A stretch of 64,000 bases of DNA from Promineifilum sp. (GTDB taxonomy: Bacteria; Chloroflexota; Anaerolineae; Promineifilales; Promineifilaceae): contig JAGOZU010000004.1 of assembly GCA_018058545.1 (NCBI GenBank), forward strand, positions 1-64,000. Reading direction: 5' to 3'. Every line of letters starts with the position of its first letter. Position 1 is the stretch's first letter. The notes under the pieces are model-generated. The model worked only from the letters and a program-made list of their open reading frames with translations. It was not told the origin of the DNA and made no database searches. Position numbers and translations under genes: made by a program. Of this stretch, positions 25,932 through 35,832 are shown piece after piece.

Positions 25932-28475
25932 CTATTTTACCCCCATCGGTATGTACACCTTGAATTCATCTTTAACGATTACCTTTGTAAAGGTCGCCGT
26001 TACGCTGTAACTACGTGAAATAACGATATTCCCCGACGGGTTAGAACCGGACAAATCACCACTCCAACCACTAAATACCCATCCCTGTGCAGGTAAGGCT
26101 GTTAGAGTAACATTTTGGCCACATGCATATGGGGGTTGCGGATCCAGACCGATAGCCCCCTCGCCAATCACATTAGTCACAATGTCAAATCCATCCATCC
26201 CTCCGCCATCTTCCGGATTGATGGGTGATGCGGTGTTGAAGAAATAATCCACGATCGCCGTGTGTGCCGGAACAGGAATCGGGGGGGTAGCGGTATTGCC
26301 GGCAAACACTCCCGTTTTTGATACTGTCAATTCAGCGTCGAAGGCGCCGGCTTGCGTCCAGGCCTCTCCATCATATGAGTAGGCCAAAATCCATTGATCC
26401 CCGGGGCGAGTGACCCGCAGATAGGAAGGGGTAGCGCCTGCTATCGCCTTACTGATCCGGGTTTGAGGGACGTTGTTATTAAAGCTGGCCGCATACAAAA
26501 CGACGCTATTACCATCGTGATGAGTCTCAAACCGCAGGAAGTTAGCGGCGTCTTGCTCAACCAAAACACCCTGCATTTGGTATCGTTGAGTAACTTCAGA
26601 TTCAAACTTGGCCTCAATCTCAAATGAGGCATCCTGAGTAGGTTGCATCAGGCGAACTGAATTATTGCCGTCCGACCAGATATTATGGGGAATCCCGGCG
26701 GGAACGTTAAGCATCACCTGAGTTCCATTTACCTGATACGATCCATCACCAAGCGGGTTTATAAAGGTCCAGAGGTTGGTATTAAGGGTGCAGCTATGGA
26801 AGTCATCCGAAATGGGCGAACCGGTATTGACGATCGCAAAGCTGGCGGTAATTTCCTTTGATTTATCCATAACGATAGTGACCGGGTTCGCTATGCCGAT
26901 TAAATCACCGCTCCACGCCGAAAACTTATAGCCCGGACTTGGCTGCGCAGTTAGCGTAACCAACTCACCGTAGAGATATGACCCCTTATCCGGTTCAACT
27001 TTGATGGTTCCGCTGCCGTCGTTGGTGATGTTCAAAGTAGGCTGCTGGGACAAAGATTGCATAACAGCGCCGACAGTAACGTTCCTCGTGATTTCGAAAA
27101 CCAGCGGATTCTGGTTACCGGAGAAGTTTCCTGTCCAGTTTTTCAACCCAAATCCCTCGTTTCCTTCAATCCGGATTTCAACCCGCTCGCCATATTCATA
27201 CTCTGTTTTCGAGGGGGTAACGAAGATCGTGCCGTTGGCTGGTTGATTGACATTGACCTTGAATTTTGCGTTCGTAATCGGCTGAACGGTTACATCGCCA
27301 AATCGAGCCATCATTTGATGGGCCACCAGGAGGACCGCGCCGGCTTTTGGTTCGCCGGGAAGGCCTCTGGCGCTCAGCAACCAAGGGACGGGTTCATTTG
27401 TACCCTGAAGCCAATATTTAAAGCGATAGGTAGCCGACCCGGATGGATTGGATTTAACGCTGAGTTTAAAATTATAGGTCTTATTGAACTCAATCGCGCC
27501 GCCACTATCGACGGAGGCAATGGTACCGCCGCCATTGCCGGACAGTTGAAAACTACCCTTTTGTTGTTGATTCCAGTGATGCCAGGCCAGCGCGCCGATC
27601 CTGCGCCAGTTGGAATTTGGCTGAGTGGGAACAGGTCCGGCAGTATGGCCTCTCCATCTCGCTATCATGCCGATGCCTGCACCGAATGAGGGTTCTCCCA
27701 AATCGCTTGTATTAAGAGACATAACCGTGACAGGCACCGTGGCTTCATAATCAATCCAGCCCATATCACCGATTGCAAAATTACGGTCAAACCCCGGAAG
27801 CGTGTTTTCCAGCCCTCCGTTATTAATGCTCCAAAGACCGTCGACGGGTTGTCCGGCAGAATGCAGGCCAGGGACTGTATTCCACTCAACTTTATAGGGC
27901 AACGGGATGATATTGTCGGGGGTGTAATTGACTGTTACTATCCTCGTAATAAAGGAGGCCCCATCGAATGCTTTGATAATAACCTGATTGGGCTCTCCTA
28001 CTTTGAGATCATCCTTATCGATTTCAACGTTGAAATCACCAGTATTATAAAGGCGAGCCTTAGTAGTTCCGCCAATGGACAAAGGCTTATCCGGCTCACC
28101 ATTTAAAGAATAAACAAAGGTAGTAATGGGGTTCGGACCGGAAACATTTCCGAGGATGTTGATCCACTCCTGAGGAGTGCCAGGCACGCCGAAGTTTTGT
28201 ATATCCCCATACCAAACATCGATCGTTAATTGATCGGGAGTGGATGGGCTTGCCGTTTCATCCGAACCCGGCACATAGCTAATGATCGGAAACGGGTATG
28301 GGCTACCTTCTCCCACGTAGGGCATGTTTTCCACAGGGCCGGGCTGATCGATGGGGGGCAATGCCGGCCCGATTGGTTCACCCTGGAGATCCGTCTCTGC
28401 ATGCAAAAGCAAGGGGAAGCTGGTGAGCAACAAGATCGCCGTTGCCAACAATAGTACGCTTTTTAATTGTCTCAT
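25932..28475 (-). CDS. Secreted surface protein with InlB-type repeats and a concanavalin-like domain
   Basis: The 847-residue product has a signal peptide (LLLATAILLLTSFPLLLHA). Its N-terminal region (about 80-400) matches the neighbour at many blocks: IDVWYGD, EWINILGNVSG, PVDGLWSINNGG, GFDRNFAIGDMGWIDYEATVPVTV and GAVLLVAHQMMARFGDV. Two InlB-like repeats follow (about 400-540). Next is a segment of about 200 residues (DDFHSCTLNTNLWTF to TAIVDYFF) resembling DUF1349/concanavalin-like carbohydrate-binding domains. One more repeat precedes the tail FKVYIPMGVK. It is probably exported and may bind the glycan made by the adjacent genes. GC is lower than in the flanking housekeeping genes. Confidence 0.8.
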   Translation of the reverse strand: MRQLKSVLLLATAILLLTSFPLLLHAETDLQGEPIGPALPPIDQPGPVENMPYVGEGSPYPFPIISYVPGSDETASPSTPDQLTIDVWYGDIQNFGVPGTPQEWINILGNVSGPNPITTFVYSLNGEPDKPLSIGGTTKARLYNTGDFNVEIDKDDLKVGEPNQVIIKAFDGASFITRIVTVNYTPDNIIPLPYKVEWNTVPGLHSAGQPVDGLWSINNGGLENTLPGFDRNFAIGDMGWIDYEATVPVTVMSLNTSDLGEPSFGAGIGMIARWRGHTAGPVPTQPNSNWRRIGALAWHHWNQQQKGSFQLSGNGGGTIASVDSGGAIEFNKTYNFKLSVKSNPSGSATYRFKYWLQGTNEPVPWLLSARGLPGEPKAGAVLLVAHQMMARFGDVTVQPITNAKFKVNVNQPANGTIFVTPSKTEYEYGERVEIRIEGNEGFGLKNWTGNFSGNQNPLVFEITRNVTVGAVMQSLSQQPTLNITNDGSGTIKVEPDKGSYLYGELVTLTAQPSPGYKFSAWSGDLIGIANPVTIVMDKSKEITASFAIVNTGSPISDDFHSCTLNTNLWTFINPLGDGSYQVNGTQVMLNVPAGIPHNIWSDGNNSVRLMQPTQDASFEIEAKFESEVTQRYQMQGVLVEQDAANFLRFETHHDGNSVVLYAASFNNNVPQTRISKAIAGATPSYLRVTRPGDQWILAYSYDGEAWTQAGAFDAELTVSKTGVFAGNTATPPIPVPAHTAIVDYFFNTASPINPEDGGGMDGFDIVTNVIGEGAIGLDPQPPYACGQNVTLTALPAQGWVFSGWSGDLSGSNPSGNIVISRSYSVTATFTKVIVKDEFKVYIPMGVK

Positions 28476-28712
28476 TTATTGTTCTTGCTCCTTACCAAAT
28501 ATCTAGACCCTATCGAACCCTGCTTACGACCCCACTTACGGGGCAAGCATGAGATTGACAAGTCTTGGCCATTCCCATAACCTCGTCGCTCAGTCTAACT
28601 CATGATTTACCCGAGCATCCAGTTTGAGAGGCCTTTATTAACGGTTATTAAAGTCTGATGGACATTCCTGCGACGGAAAAATTGTTGTATGAGTATCTAT
28701 CATGCCATCGCC

Positions 28713-30251
28713 TCACCTGCCATCGCGCGCCTTTTTTGATGGTCGTAGACCGCTCGGCAGCAGACGAGGCCAACGCATATCGAGCTTAAGTGCAACAATA
28801 ATTAGCTCGTACAACTCGAGGATGAGGGCGCGCTCAAGAATCAAAACCAGGGCAATGTAAATAATTGCTCCCAAACCGATGACCAAAATAAGTGACAAGG
28901 CATTAGGCCCCTGGGTCATCACGATAATCGAATCCTTGGACAACGCCACACCCAAGCCCATCAACCCACCCGCCATAAAAAAGGACAGGCTTTGGGTAAA
29001 GGTCTTCCATGCGGTTCCGGGAAGTATCTGCTCTACCTGATAAACGTTGAAAAGCATTGCCACCAAACTGGCGATGGATAGGGCGGCCGCCGCTCCGGAA
29101 ATCCCGTAAGGTTCAGTAAGAATTACCAGGAGCGGTACCATAATTCCCAATAATACGATGCTGGCCGACAGGTTCCTTCTAGGCTGGCCTACTGCCAGAA
29201 ATATCGGGGAAGAGTTATAAGAAATCGGCTGGAGCAAACCGTATAGCGACAGGATTTGCCACGCGGGGATCATAGCCAGCCACCTTTTGCCCAGCAAAAC
29301 GGGGACAAGCAATGGTGCCACGATAGCCAGGCCAATTGAGATAGGCACGATCATCAGAAACACCATTTTCGTGCTTTTAAGATATGCCCGAGTCAGCCGC
29401 GGGATATCATCCTTCACTCTGGCATAGGAAGGGAACAGCACGTTACCGAATATTGAAGACGTCAACATGGTGGCTATCATGGAGGTGAAGTTATAGGCTT
29501 TACCGTATAAGCCGGCTTGGGTCATGCCGAGCGTGCGGCCAACATACCAGGTATCGATCTGATTTTTAATCAGTTTTACTGACGTACTCAATCCACTGAC
29601 GAGACCAAAGCGCAATGTCCTGCGGAGGACTTCGAAATCCCAACGTTGCGGCTTCAACCATATCCATGGCCTATAGTAAGTCCAAATCAGGACAACCTGC
29701 AAAAGCTGCCCCGCAAGGTAACCGATTACCAGGCTCCATACACCAAATCCCGCCCAAGCCAATAAAATCGCGCCACCGGTCGATGTCAGCTCGGCCGGGA
29801 TCTGGGACAAACCAACTTCCTTAAATCTCAGATCGCGCTGTAGCAGGCCTTGGGGAACAGGAAGCATCGCGCCGACGGTAATATAAACCGACATCCAGCG
29901 AATAATTTGTGCCAATTGTTCGCTGCCACCCAGCATTCTGGCAAAGGGATCGGCAAAAATTACAACAAGCACGTTGGCGACAATGCTGGTAGACACATTG
30001 ATGACAAATGCATAATGGGCTACTTTATTAATATCTTCGTTGGTTTGTACGATAGCCGGCTGCATACCCACATTAGTGAAGATATTCACCATGGTGAACA
30101 ATATCATGGCCATGCCCACCTGACCGAAATCTGTCGGAGTCAGTAGCCGCGCCAGGATAATTGTGAGGACCATGCCGATAGGTCGCATACCAAACGATAT
30201 AGCGGCATAGAGCATACTGCCACGTGCTGTCTTTAGTTTGAGGGCGGACAA
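28713..30251 (-). CDS. Polysaccharide flippase of the MOP superfamily (Wzx-like)
   Basis: The 512-residue polytopic membrane protein has about 12-14 hydrophobic segments. It opens with ARGSMLYAAISFGMRPIGMVLTIILARLLTPTDFGQVGMAMI, the typical start of the WzxC/TuaB subgroup (PF01943/PF13440). It should flip lipid-linked repeat units across the membrane. No Wzy polymerase or initiating sugar-phosphate transferase was recognised in the window. The gene is in line with the upstream glycosyltransferase (82 bp gap) and followed by 237 bp of leader for the surface-protein gene. Confidence 0.9.
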   Translation of the reverse strand: MSALKLKTARGSMLYAAISFGMRPIGMVLTIILARLLTPTDFGQVGMAMILFTMVNIFTNVGMQPAIVQTNEDINKVAHYAFVINVSTSIVANVLVVIFADPFARMLGGSEQLAQIIRWMSVYITVGAMLPVPQGLLQRDLRFKEVGLSQIPAELTSTGGAILLAWAGFGVWSLVIGYLAGQLLQVVLIWTYYRPWIWLKPQRWDFEVLRRTLRFGLVSGLSTSVKLIKNQIDTWYVGRTLGMTQAGLYGKAYNFTSMIATMLTSSIFGNVLFPSYARVKDDIPRLTRAYLKSTKMVFLMIVPISIGLAIVAPLLVPVLLGKRWLAMIPAWQILSLYGLLQPISYNSSPIFLAVGQPRRNLSASIVLLGIMVPLLVILTEPYGISGAAAALSIASLVAMLFNVYQVEQILPGTAWKTFTQSLSFFMAGGLMGLGVALSKDSIIVMTQGPNALSLILVIGLGAIIYIALVLILERALILELYELIIVALKLDMRWPRLLPSGLRPSKKARDGR

Positions 30252-30333
30252 TCGATTATGACTCCAGCCGGGCTTGTTTGCCCGAAATTCAGTGATTTAT
30301 CCAAGGATATGATAGGCAGGTTTATCTTCGGAG

Positions 30334-31476
30334 CTAATTATCCAACAATTGCTGATACAAATTGATGTATTGCTGCGAAACTTCAGGCCAGGTTAGGCCA
30401 TGACGACGATTTCGGGCATCTTCGTAATTATCCTGCAGGAGCGCGCGATCGTTAACGTATCGCAGCATAGCCTCTGCCAGAGATTCAGCCGAGTTTTGCG
30501 CAAGCAATCCGGTAACTCCATGCTCAACCAGTTCACGGTTCGGCAAAAAATCGGAGGCAATGATAGGTATACCAAGCGCTCGATACTCGATTATTTTCAT
30601 CGTCGGATGATACTGCCAATCAAGTGGCACCTCCGGCACATATGCCAGGGCAACATCGTGAGCCAGAATCGCCTGGGGCACCTGGTTATGAGGAACGGAG
30701 GGGTGAATGGTCACCAGATCATCAAGTTTCAGCCGGCGAATAAGGTCGGGATAGAAGCCATCAGACCGATCAGACCCTAACAGGGTAATGCAAAACTGGT
30801 CGGTTTGCCGGCACATCAGGTCGGCCGCTTCAATGATGCGTTCCAACCGACGGACGCGCCCCAGGCTTCCAATATAAATGAACCTCACCGGTCGATCGGA
30901 CATCCCGCCATAATCCTGGCTGCGCTCTGCGTTTAGAAACGGCTCGCTGGTCGCCAACGGCACGACTGTGGCCCATCGCCTCCACTCATTGCCTAGCACC
31001 TTTTGTGCGCCGGCCTCGTGCAAAAATGTCGTCCGATCAAACGAGAAGCGCGAATCGATCAAACGTGATTTATTCCGCAACCCTGCCAGAGCTTGGCCAA
31101 TTATTCCCGTGCCGTAAACCTCATTTATTTGTCGCATATCGTGGATAAATTTGGTTTTACCGGGCATTCCAAGTGGCATCAATCGGAACAGGTTATGGGC
31201 GTCGATCTGGACGATATCCGGCTCTGTCTCCCGGATAAAACGGCGAACATCCCGAAACAACCTGTATTTCGCCAATCGCCGCCCTATCGTCCCCTGTGCC
31301 TTCTCATAGTGTGAATTCTGGACGGCTATTATCTCCTTACCATCATGCCATTGGATCGATTGGTCCTGGCCTGGAGTACCAATCCATACAACATGGCCAT
31401 GACCGCGCATGATATGTGCCATCTCGGGATAGTCCGGAGGCAGGGGATAATAAAATTGCAGCAAGAGAACATGCAT
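30334..31476 (-). CDS. Glycosyltransferase family 4-like protein
   Basis: The 380-residue GT-B enzyme starts at the ATG at 31476 (MHVLLLQFYYPLPPDYPEM). A longer frame reaching upstream into galE has no supporting start. The C-terminal donor domain contains RFIYIGSLGRVRRLERIIEAADL, the segment PHNQVPQAILAHDVALAYVP and the donor-binding E-x7-E-like part KIIEYRALGIPIIASD. It is a retaining transferase in the glycan cluster. Donor and acceptor sugars are unknown. Confidence 0.86.
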   Translation of the reverse strand: MHVLLLQFYYPLPPDYPEMAHIMRGHGHVVWIGTPGQDQSIQWHDGKEIIAVQNSHYEKAQGTIGRRLAKYRLFRDVRRFIRETEPDIVQIDAHNLFRLMPLGMPGKTKFIHDMRQINEVYGTGIIGQALAGLRNKSRLIDSRFSFDRTTFLHEAGAQKVLGNEWRRWATVVPLATSEPFLNAERSQDYGGMSDRPVRFIYIGSLGRVRRLERIIEAADLMCRQTDQFCITLLGSDRSDGFYPDLIRRLKLDDLVTIHPSVPHNQVPQAILAHDVALAYVPEVPLDWQYHPTMKIIEYRALGIPIIASDFLPNRELVEHGVTGLLAQNSAESLAEAMLRYVNDRALLQDNYEDARNRRHGLTWPEVSQQYINLYQQLLDN

Positions 31477-31598
31477 GGTAATCGGCTTCTTTTCGATCAA
31501 TAATTCAATAAAACCACACCCTATCAATCGTGAAATCGAAATGTTTGAATATGGTGAACAGTTTGGTTCGATTGTCGGGTTAACATTTCTTGACGAGT

Positions 31599-32576
31599 CT
31601 AATAGGCATAGCCATTGGGGTTTTTCTGGTGCCATGTCCAGGCCGTTTCAACGATTTGGCGCAGATCGGGATATTGTCGTCGCCAGCCCAAATCGCGAAT
31701 GATGGCATCGCTGCCGGCGATTAGGATATCAGGATCACCGGGTCGGCGCCGGCCGACAATAGCCGGGATGGAATGGCCTGTGACCTGACGGGCAGTTTCG
31801 ATTACTTCCTTCACACTAAAGCCCCGACCATTGCCCAGGTTATATTTTCGGCTGCCGCCGTCAATCGCGTTCAGGGCCAGAATATGGGCCTCGGCCAAGT
31901 CGACGACATGGATATAATCGCGCACGCAGGTGCCGTCCGGTGTGTTGTAATCATCGCCAAAGATAGTGATCTTATCCCTTTGACCTAACGCAACCTGCAA
32001 GACAAGCGGTATCAGATGAGTTTCCGGATCATGGTGTTCGCCACGCTCCTCTGTCGCACCACAGGCATTGAAGTAGCGCAGGCACGCGTAACGAAGGCCA
32101 TATATCCGATCAAACCACCCCAGGTACCTCTCCAGGATATGCTTGGACTCGCCGTATGGGCTGCCGGGAACTATACGTTCGGTCTCATGAATCGGTATGC
32201 CCTCCGGATCATCAAATAGATTAGCTGTGGATGACAGGATGAAACGACGAACGCCATGTTCAACGGCGCTCTCCATAAGATTCAGACCATTGACGACATT
32301 ATCCCGGAGATAGAGGGACGGTTTCTCCCATGACTCGCCGACTAGCGTATGAGATGCGAAGTGCATAATCCCGTCGGGTTTATGCCGGCCCAGCACCTCA
32401 TCGACGGCCTCTCTATCGGCCAAATCGCCGCGGATGAAGGTCGCCTCAGGATGAACGGCCATTTCATGCCCCTGATAGAGATTATCGAAAACGATTACCG
32501 AAGCCCCATGTTTGATTAACCGTTCGACGGTAATGCTGCCGATATATCCGGCTCCGCCGGTCACCAGTACTTTCAT
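31599..32576 (-). CDS. galE: UDP-glucose 4-epimerase (GalE)
   Basis: The 325-residue short-chain dehydrogenase-type epimerase has the NAD motif [14 protein letters not shown] at the N-terminus, catalytic SST (in ILSSTANLF) and YxxxK (PYGESK). RYFNACGA and [18 protein letters not shown] are characteristic of bacterial GalE. It interconverts UDP-glucose and UDP-galactose for glycan synthesis. The ATG at 32576 has AAGGA upstream. A TTG eight codons earlier contains that site and is rejected. The stretch after SSTAN (LFDDPEG) departs from the usual AVYG. Confidence 0.93.
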   Translation of the reverse strand: MKVLVTGGAGYIGSITVERLIKHGASVIVFDNLYQGHEMAVHPEATFIRGDLADREAVDEVLGRHKPDGIMHFASHTLVGESWEKPSLYLRDNVVNGLNLMESAVEHGVRRFILSSTANLFDDPEGIPIHETERIVPGSPYGESKHILERYLGWFDRIYGLRYACLRYFNACGATEERGEHHDPETHLIPLVLQVALGQRDKITIFGDDYNTPDGTCVRDYIHVVDLAEAHILALNAIDGGSRKYNLGNGRGFSVKEVIETARQVTGHSIPAIVGRRRPGDPDILIAGSDAIIRDLGWRRQYPDLRQIVETAWTWHQKNPNGYAY

Positions 32577-32668
32577 CGTTCGAGTTTCCTTTTTCGGCAA
32601 ATTACCTCATGAGTCCATTGCCAAAACCATCAGTCTTGAATAGTACGTATTCGAAGTTACGATGTAGC

Positions 32669-33226
32669 TTACGGCAAGGGGTTGAGCACGTCGTTCAATG
32701 CTTCATGGAGGGTATCGAAAACCATCATCGTGGATCGTTCGGCCGCGGAAAGCAATTGTTCCTGGTCGCGGCCGCGTCCTGTCCGCACCAGAATGGATTG
32801 TCTCACCCCCGCGGCCTGTCCGGCCTGGATATCAGTCAGGGCGTCGCCGACCATCACCGAGTTGCTTAAATCAAGGTCAAGTTCTTCTGCCGCTTTCAAG
32901 AGTAATCCGGGCAACGGCTTTCGGCAATCACAGTCTTCTTGCGGAGCGTGAGGGCACATGTAAATCGCATCGACACGCGCCCCTGCCTCGCGGATGACGA
33001 CCATTAGTTTGTGATTAATGGCGTCGGCTATCTCATAAGTGATCAGGCCACGGCCGACGGCCGACTGATTGGTGACGAGGACGATGCAGTATGGGCTGTG
33101 TCGCACGCCAATGAGGGCTTCAACTGCTTGAGGAAAAACCTCTACGTCAGCCCACGAGCGAACATAGTTGGCCCGGTTTTCAATGATGACTCCATCACGG
33201 TCGAGGAAGATCGCCGGTCGGCTCAT
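32669..33226 (-). CDS. gmhB: D-glycero-D-manno-heptose 1,7-bisphosphate 7-phosphatase (GmhB)
   Basis: The 185-residue HAD phosphatase has PAIFLDRDGVI (motif I), VLVTNQSAVGRG (motif II), the zinc-binding loop CPHAPQEDCDCRKP (Cys-His-Cys-Cys, diagnostic of GmhB) and MVGDALTDIQAG (motif IV). It removes the 7-phosphate from heptose bisphosphate. With gmhA and hddA alongside, it completes synthesis of heptose 1-phosphate. The ATG at 33226 is used. A TTG three codons earlier is possible. Confidence 0.93.
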   Translation of the reverse strand: MSRPAIFLDRDGVIIENRANYVRSWADVEVFPQAVEALIGVRHSPYCIVLVTNQSAVGRGLITYEIADAINHKLMVVIREAGARVDAIYMCPHAPQEDCDCRKPLPGLLLKAAEELDLDLSNSVMVGDALTDIQAGQAAGVRQSILVRTGRGRDQEQLLSAAERSTMMVFDTLHEALNDVLNPLP

Positions 33227-33247
33227 GATATTCAAATTTGCGGCCGT

Positions 33248-33838
33248 CTATTTCGGTTGAGCCATCTCACGAAGCTCCTTGGTGATGAGGTGCTCCAGCA
33301 TGAGGTGAACATCTTCCACCTGCTCAATACAATCGCTGGGAACATGGAGATGGATATCCACCATATTCCCCAATCTACCCGCATTAAACCCGGTCAGACC
33401 GATGACTTTGGCCTCACGCTCATTGGCCAATTCAACGGCTCGCAATACGTTGGGCGAGTTACCGCTGGTGGAAATAGCGACGACGATATCATCGGGGTTG
33501 ATTAAATTTGCCAACTGCAGGGCAAAGACGTTCTCATACCCATCATCGTTACCATAAGCGGAGAATATCGCCATGTTGTCGGAAAGGCCTATCACTCGAT
33601 AGCCCGGCCAACCAGGTTGTCGGGTGTTTTTAGCCAGGTCACAAACCATATGGCTGGCTGTCGATGCGCTACCGCCATTCCCCATGATGAAGATCTGGCG
33701 ACCATCCACTCGTGCCTGGTGCAGAACGGCAATGGCCTGGTAAATCGGTCCCCGGTCGATTCGGTCGAAGACGGCCTTCATCTCACCGAAATACCACTCA
33801 ACCCCCACGGTCGATCCTTCTTTATTGTCCTGATACAT
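33248..33838 (-). CDS. gmhA: Sedoheptulose 7-phosphate isomerase (GmhA)
   Basis: The 196-residue SIS-domain isomerase has FIMGNGGSASTASHMVCDL and AISTSGNSPNVLRAVE. These are the phosphosugar-binding loops of GmhA, which converts sedoheptulose 7-phosphate to heptose 7-phosphate. The ATG at 33838, with AGAGGT upstream, is preferred to a TTG at 33865. It starts 10 bp after the hddA stop, so the two are very likely co-translated. Confidence 0.92.
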   Translation of the reverse strand: MYQDNKEGSTVGVEWYFGEMKAVFDRIDRGPIYQAIAVLHQARVDGRQIFIMGNGGSASTASHMVCDLAKNTRQPGWPGYRVIGLSDNMAIFSAYGNDDGYENVFALQLANLINPDDIVVAISTSGNSPNVLRAVELANEREAKVIGLTGFNAGRLGNMVDIHLHVPSDCIEQVEDVHLMLEHLITKELREMAQPK

Positions 33839-33848
33839 GACCAAACCT

Positions 33849-34829
33849 CTACCTTTGATAGTCAAATATTACTTTACTGCCGTCTTGCCCAAGATTAAAC
33901 GGTAACTCCTGGAGCATTTGTAATTCCCGTCGCAGCCCCTCCTGCCGATCGGGAGGACAATAGAGCAACAGAAAGCCGCCCCCGCCTGCTCCGGCGATTT
34001 TACCCCCGGTGGCTCCGGCATTTAGAGCCAGTTGATAAAGGTCATCGACATCTGAGTTGCTGATCTTGCTGGCCAGTTGTTTCTTAAGCACCCAGCTTTC
34101 ATGGAGAAGCTCACCGATGGCATCTACCTCTCCTTGCTGCAGCTTATTGCGAGCCGTGTAGGCGATCTGTTTCATCTCCTCCAAAACCGATTCGCGTGAG
34201 CGGATATTCTCCTTTTGCTCCGATAATATGGAGTCAGCCTTTCGCGTCACACCGGTATAGAAGAGCAACAGATTATGGTTTAGTTGCCGTTTCGTGGCGG
34301 GATCCAGCTCAATCCGACTGCTCCGAACCTCACCGGTTCCAGGTATAAATTCCATGAATCGTAGTCCGCCATAAGCAGCGATATACTGATCCTGGATCCC
34401 GATAGGCTTCTTCAACAGGTCAAGTTCGATATGACATGCTTCGCTGGCCAGTTTCTCGGCTACAACCAGTTCACGCTTCAAGGCATACATGGCATGCAAG
34501 GCGCCCACGGTGACTGTGCTGGACGACCCTAAACCGGACCCTTCTGAGGGAATATCGCCCATTGTGGTGATTTCAACACCTTGCTCAATCCCGGCCAACC
34601 GGAAGGCCTCTCGAATTAATTCATGATGGAGTTCATCCACCGAATCAACCAACTCGGTGCGAGTCCATCCAACGCGCAACTTGTTGTCAAACCGTCGTTT
34701 AATGGTCACGAAGATGTATTTATCGATGGCTGAAGTTAGCACGCAACCGCCGTGCTCCAGGAAATAGCCTGGAAAATCGGTGCCGCCCCCAAACAGACTG
34801 GTTCGAAGTGGGGTTTGAACGATAATCAT
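33849..34829 (-). CDS. hddA: D-glycero-alpha-D-manno-heptose 7-phosphate kinase (GHMP family, HddA-like)
   Basis: The 326-residue GHMP kinase has an N-terminal [15 protein letters not shown], the ATP loop [18 protein letters not shown] (about 92-109) and the C-terminal glycine-rich [19 protein letters not shown]. The GGGTDFP start is typical of HddA and related sugar kinases. Next to gmhA and gmhB it defines the GDP-heptose branch. The guanylyltransferase (HddC) that would finish the pathway was not found in the window. Confidence 0.9.
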   Translation of the reverse strand: MIIVQTPLRTSLFGGGTDFPGYFLEHGGCVLTSAIDKYIFVTIKRRFDNKLRVGWTRTELVDSVDELHHELIREAFRLAGIEQGVEITTMGDIPSEGSGLGSSSTVTVGALHAMYALKRELVVAEKLASEACHIELDLLKKPIGIQDQYIAAYGGLRFMEFIPGTGEVRSSRIELDPATKRQLNHNLLLFYTGVTRKADSILSEQKENIRSRESVLEEMKQIAYTARNKLQQGEVDAIGELLHESWVLKKQLASKISNSDVDDLYQLALNAGATGGKIAGAGGGGFLLLYCPPDRQEGLRRELQMLQELPFNLGQDGSKVIFDYQR

Positions 34830-34889
34830 TTTGCAGTTGTCCTGATTGACCTATGCCGGATGCGGGTGATCCTCTTGAATGAGGCGGCA

Positions 34890-35774
34890 TTATGTATCAT
34901 GCAAGAGCAAATTTTGCCCTAATTTGCGCCGATTTTTTGCCATCCAATAGCCCATAAACAGATAACAGGGCAATTTTTCCGTCAAACCGAGTGGCGCTCG
35001 TTCAATCGACCGAATGTGCTCCCGCAATAATCGCCATTGAGGAAATGTGGTTTTCCCCGCACGATGGGGATCGTACCATGCCTGTTGAACTTGAGCGGAT
35101 TTATTGCCCCCCCAGGACTGCTCCTCATGGAAGCGATAGAAAAACAGGAATTCAGGAACTTCAAAAAACTTGCCCAACAAGCTTAGCTCACTTAAGAGCG
35201 GGCGATCTGATCCTGAATACTTACCTATAAGACGAGTACGGCCAAGTACATCTCGCCGCATGAGGCCAAAAACAGCGACAACCGGCGCCGGATCCAGCAC
35301 AAACTCATAAAAACGCTTGCGCGGTATGGGGGAGCCGAAAAATTGTTTGCCGGGGATTTGCAACACGATGTCGCCCTTCGCATCGATCGCCTTGGCCCGA
35401 GCATAGGCCAGTACCACATCGGGATCATTATCGAGAGCTTCAACACATCGCTCGAGGAAAGTTGGGGCCAGGAGATCGTCGTGGGCTGCCCACTTGAAAT
35501 AGAGGCCTCGCCCAAGTTCGAAAACGTGATTGTAATTGGCTGCCGCGCCTAAATTGACGCTATTTCGAAAATAGCGGATTCGTTCATCCTTGGCGAGATA
35601 TTCCCGACATATCTTTTCCGTCTCATCGGTCGACGCGTTGTCGGATATGACTAATTCAAAGTCGGTAAATGTTTGCGCCAGAATTGATTCAATGGTTTCG
35701 ACCAGATAATTCTGGCCATTATAAATGGGTAACCCGACGGTCACCCGGGGTGCATGCGTGGTTATGGCTGACAT
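34890..35774 (-). CDS. Glycosyltransferase family 2
   Basis: The 294-residue inverting GT-A enzyme has VTVGLPIYNGQNYLVETIESILAQTF, FELVISDNASTDETEKIC and FKWAAHDDLLAPTFLERCVEAL (metal-binding DxD-like Asp pair). Basic residues dominate the C-terminus. It adds a sugar to the lipid-linked repeat unit. The specific donor is unknown. It lies 58 bp downstream of the sulfotransferase gene. Confidence 0.9.
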   Translation of the reverse strand: MSAITTHAPRVTVGLPIYNGQNYLVETIESILAQTFTDFELVISDNASTDETEKICREYLAKDERIRYFRNSVNLGAAANYNHVFELGRGLYFKWAAHDDLLAPTFLERCVEALDNDPDVVLAYARAKAIDAKGDIVLQIPGKQFFGSPIPRKRFYEFVLDPAPVVAVFGLMRRDVLGRTRLIGKYSGSDRPLLSELSLLGKFFEVPEFLFFYRFHEEQSWGGNKSAQVQQAWYDPHRAGKTTFPQWRLLREHIRSIERAPLGLTEKLPCYLFMGYWMAKNRRKLGQNLLLHDT

Positions 35775-35832
35775 TTCAACAGAAGGGCCTACTGGAACCG
35801 ATCCAGGAGATGCTCAACATCGCATTCATCGT

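Noticed and set aside
31477-31635. Upstream extension of the GT4 gene
   Set aside because: It overlaps the galE end and lacks a start signal. The enzyme's natural N-terminus begins at MHVLLLQF.
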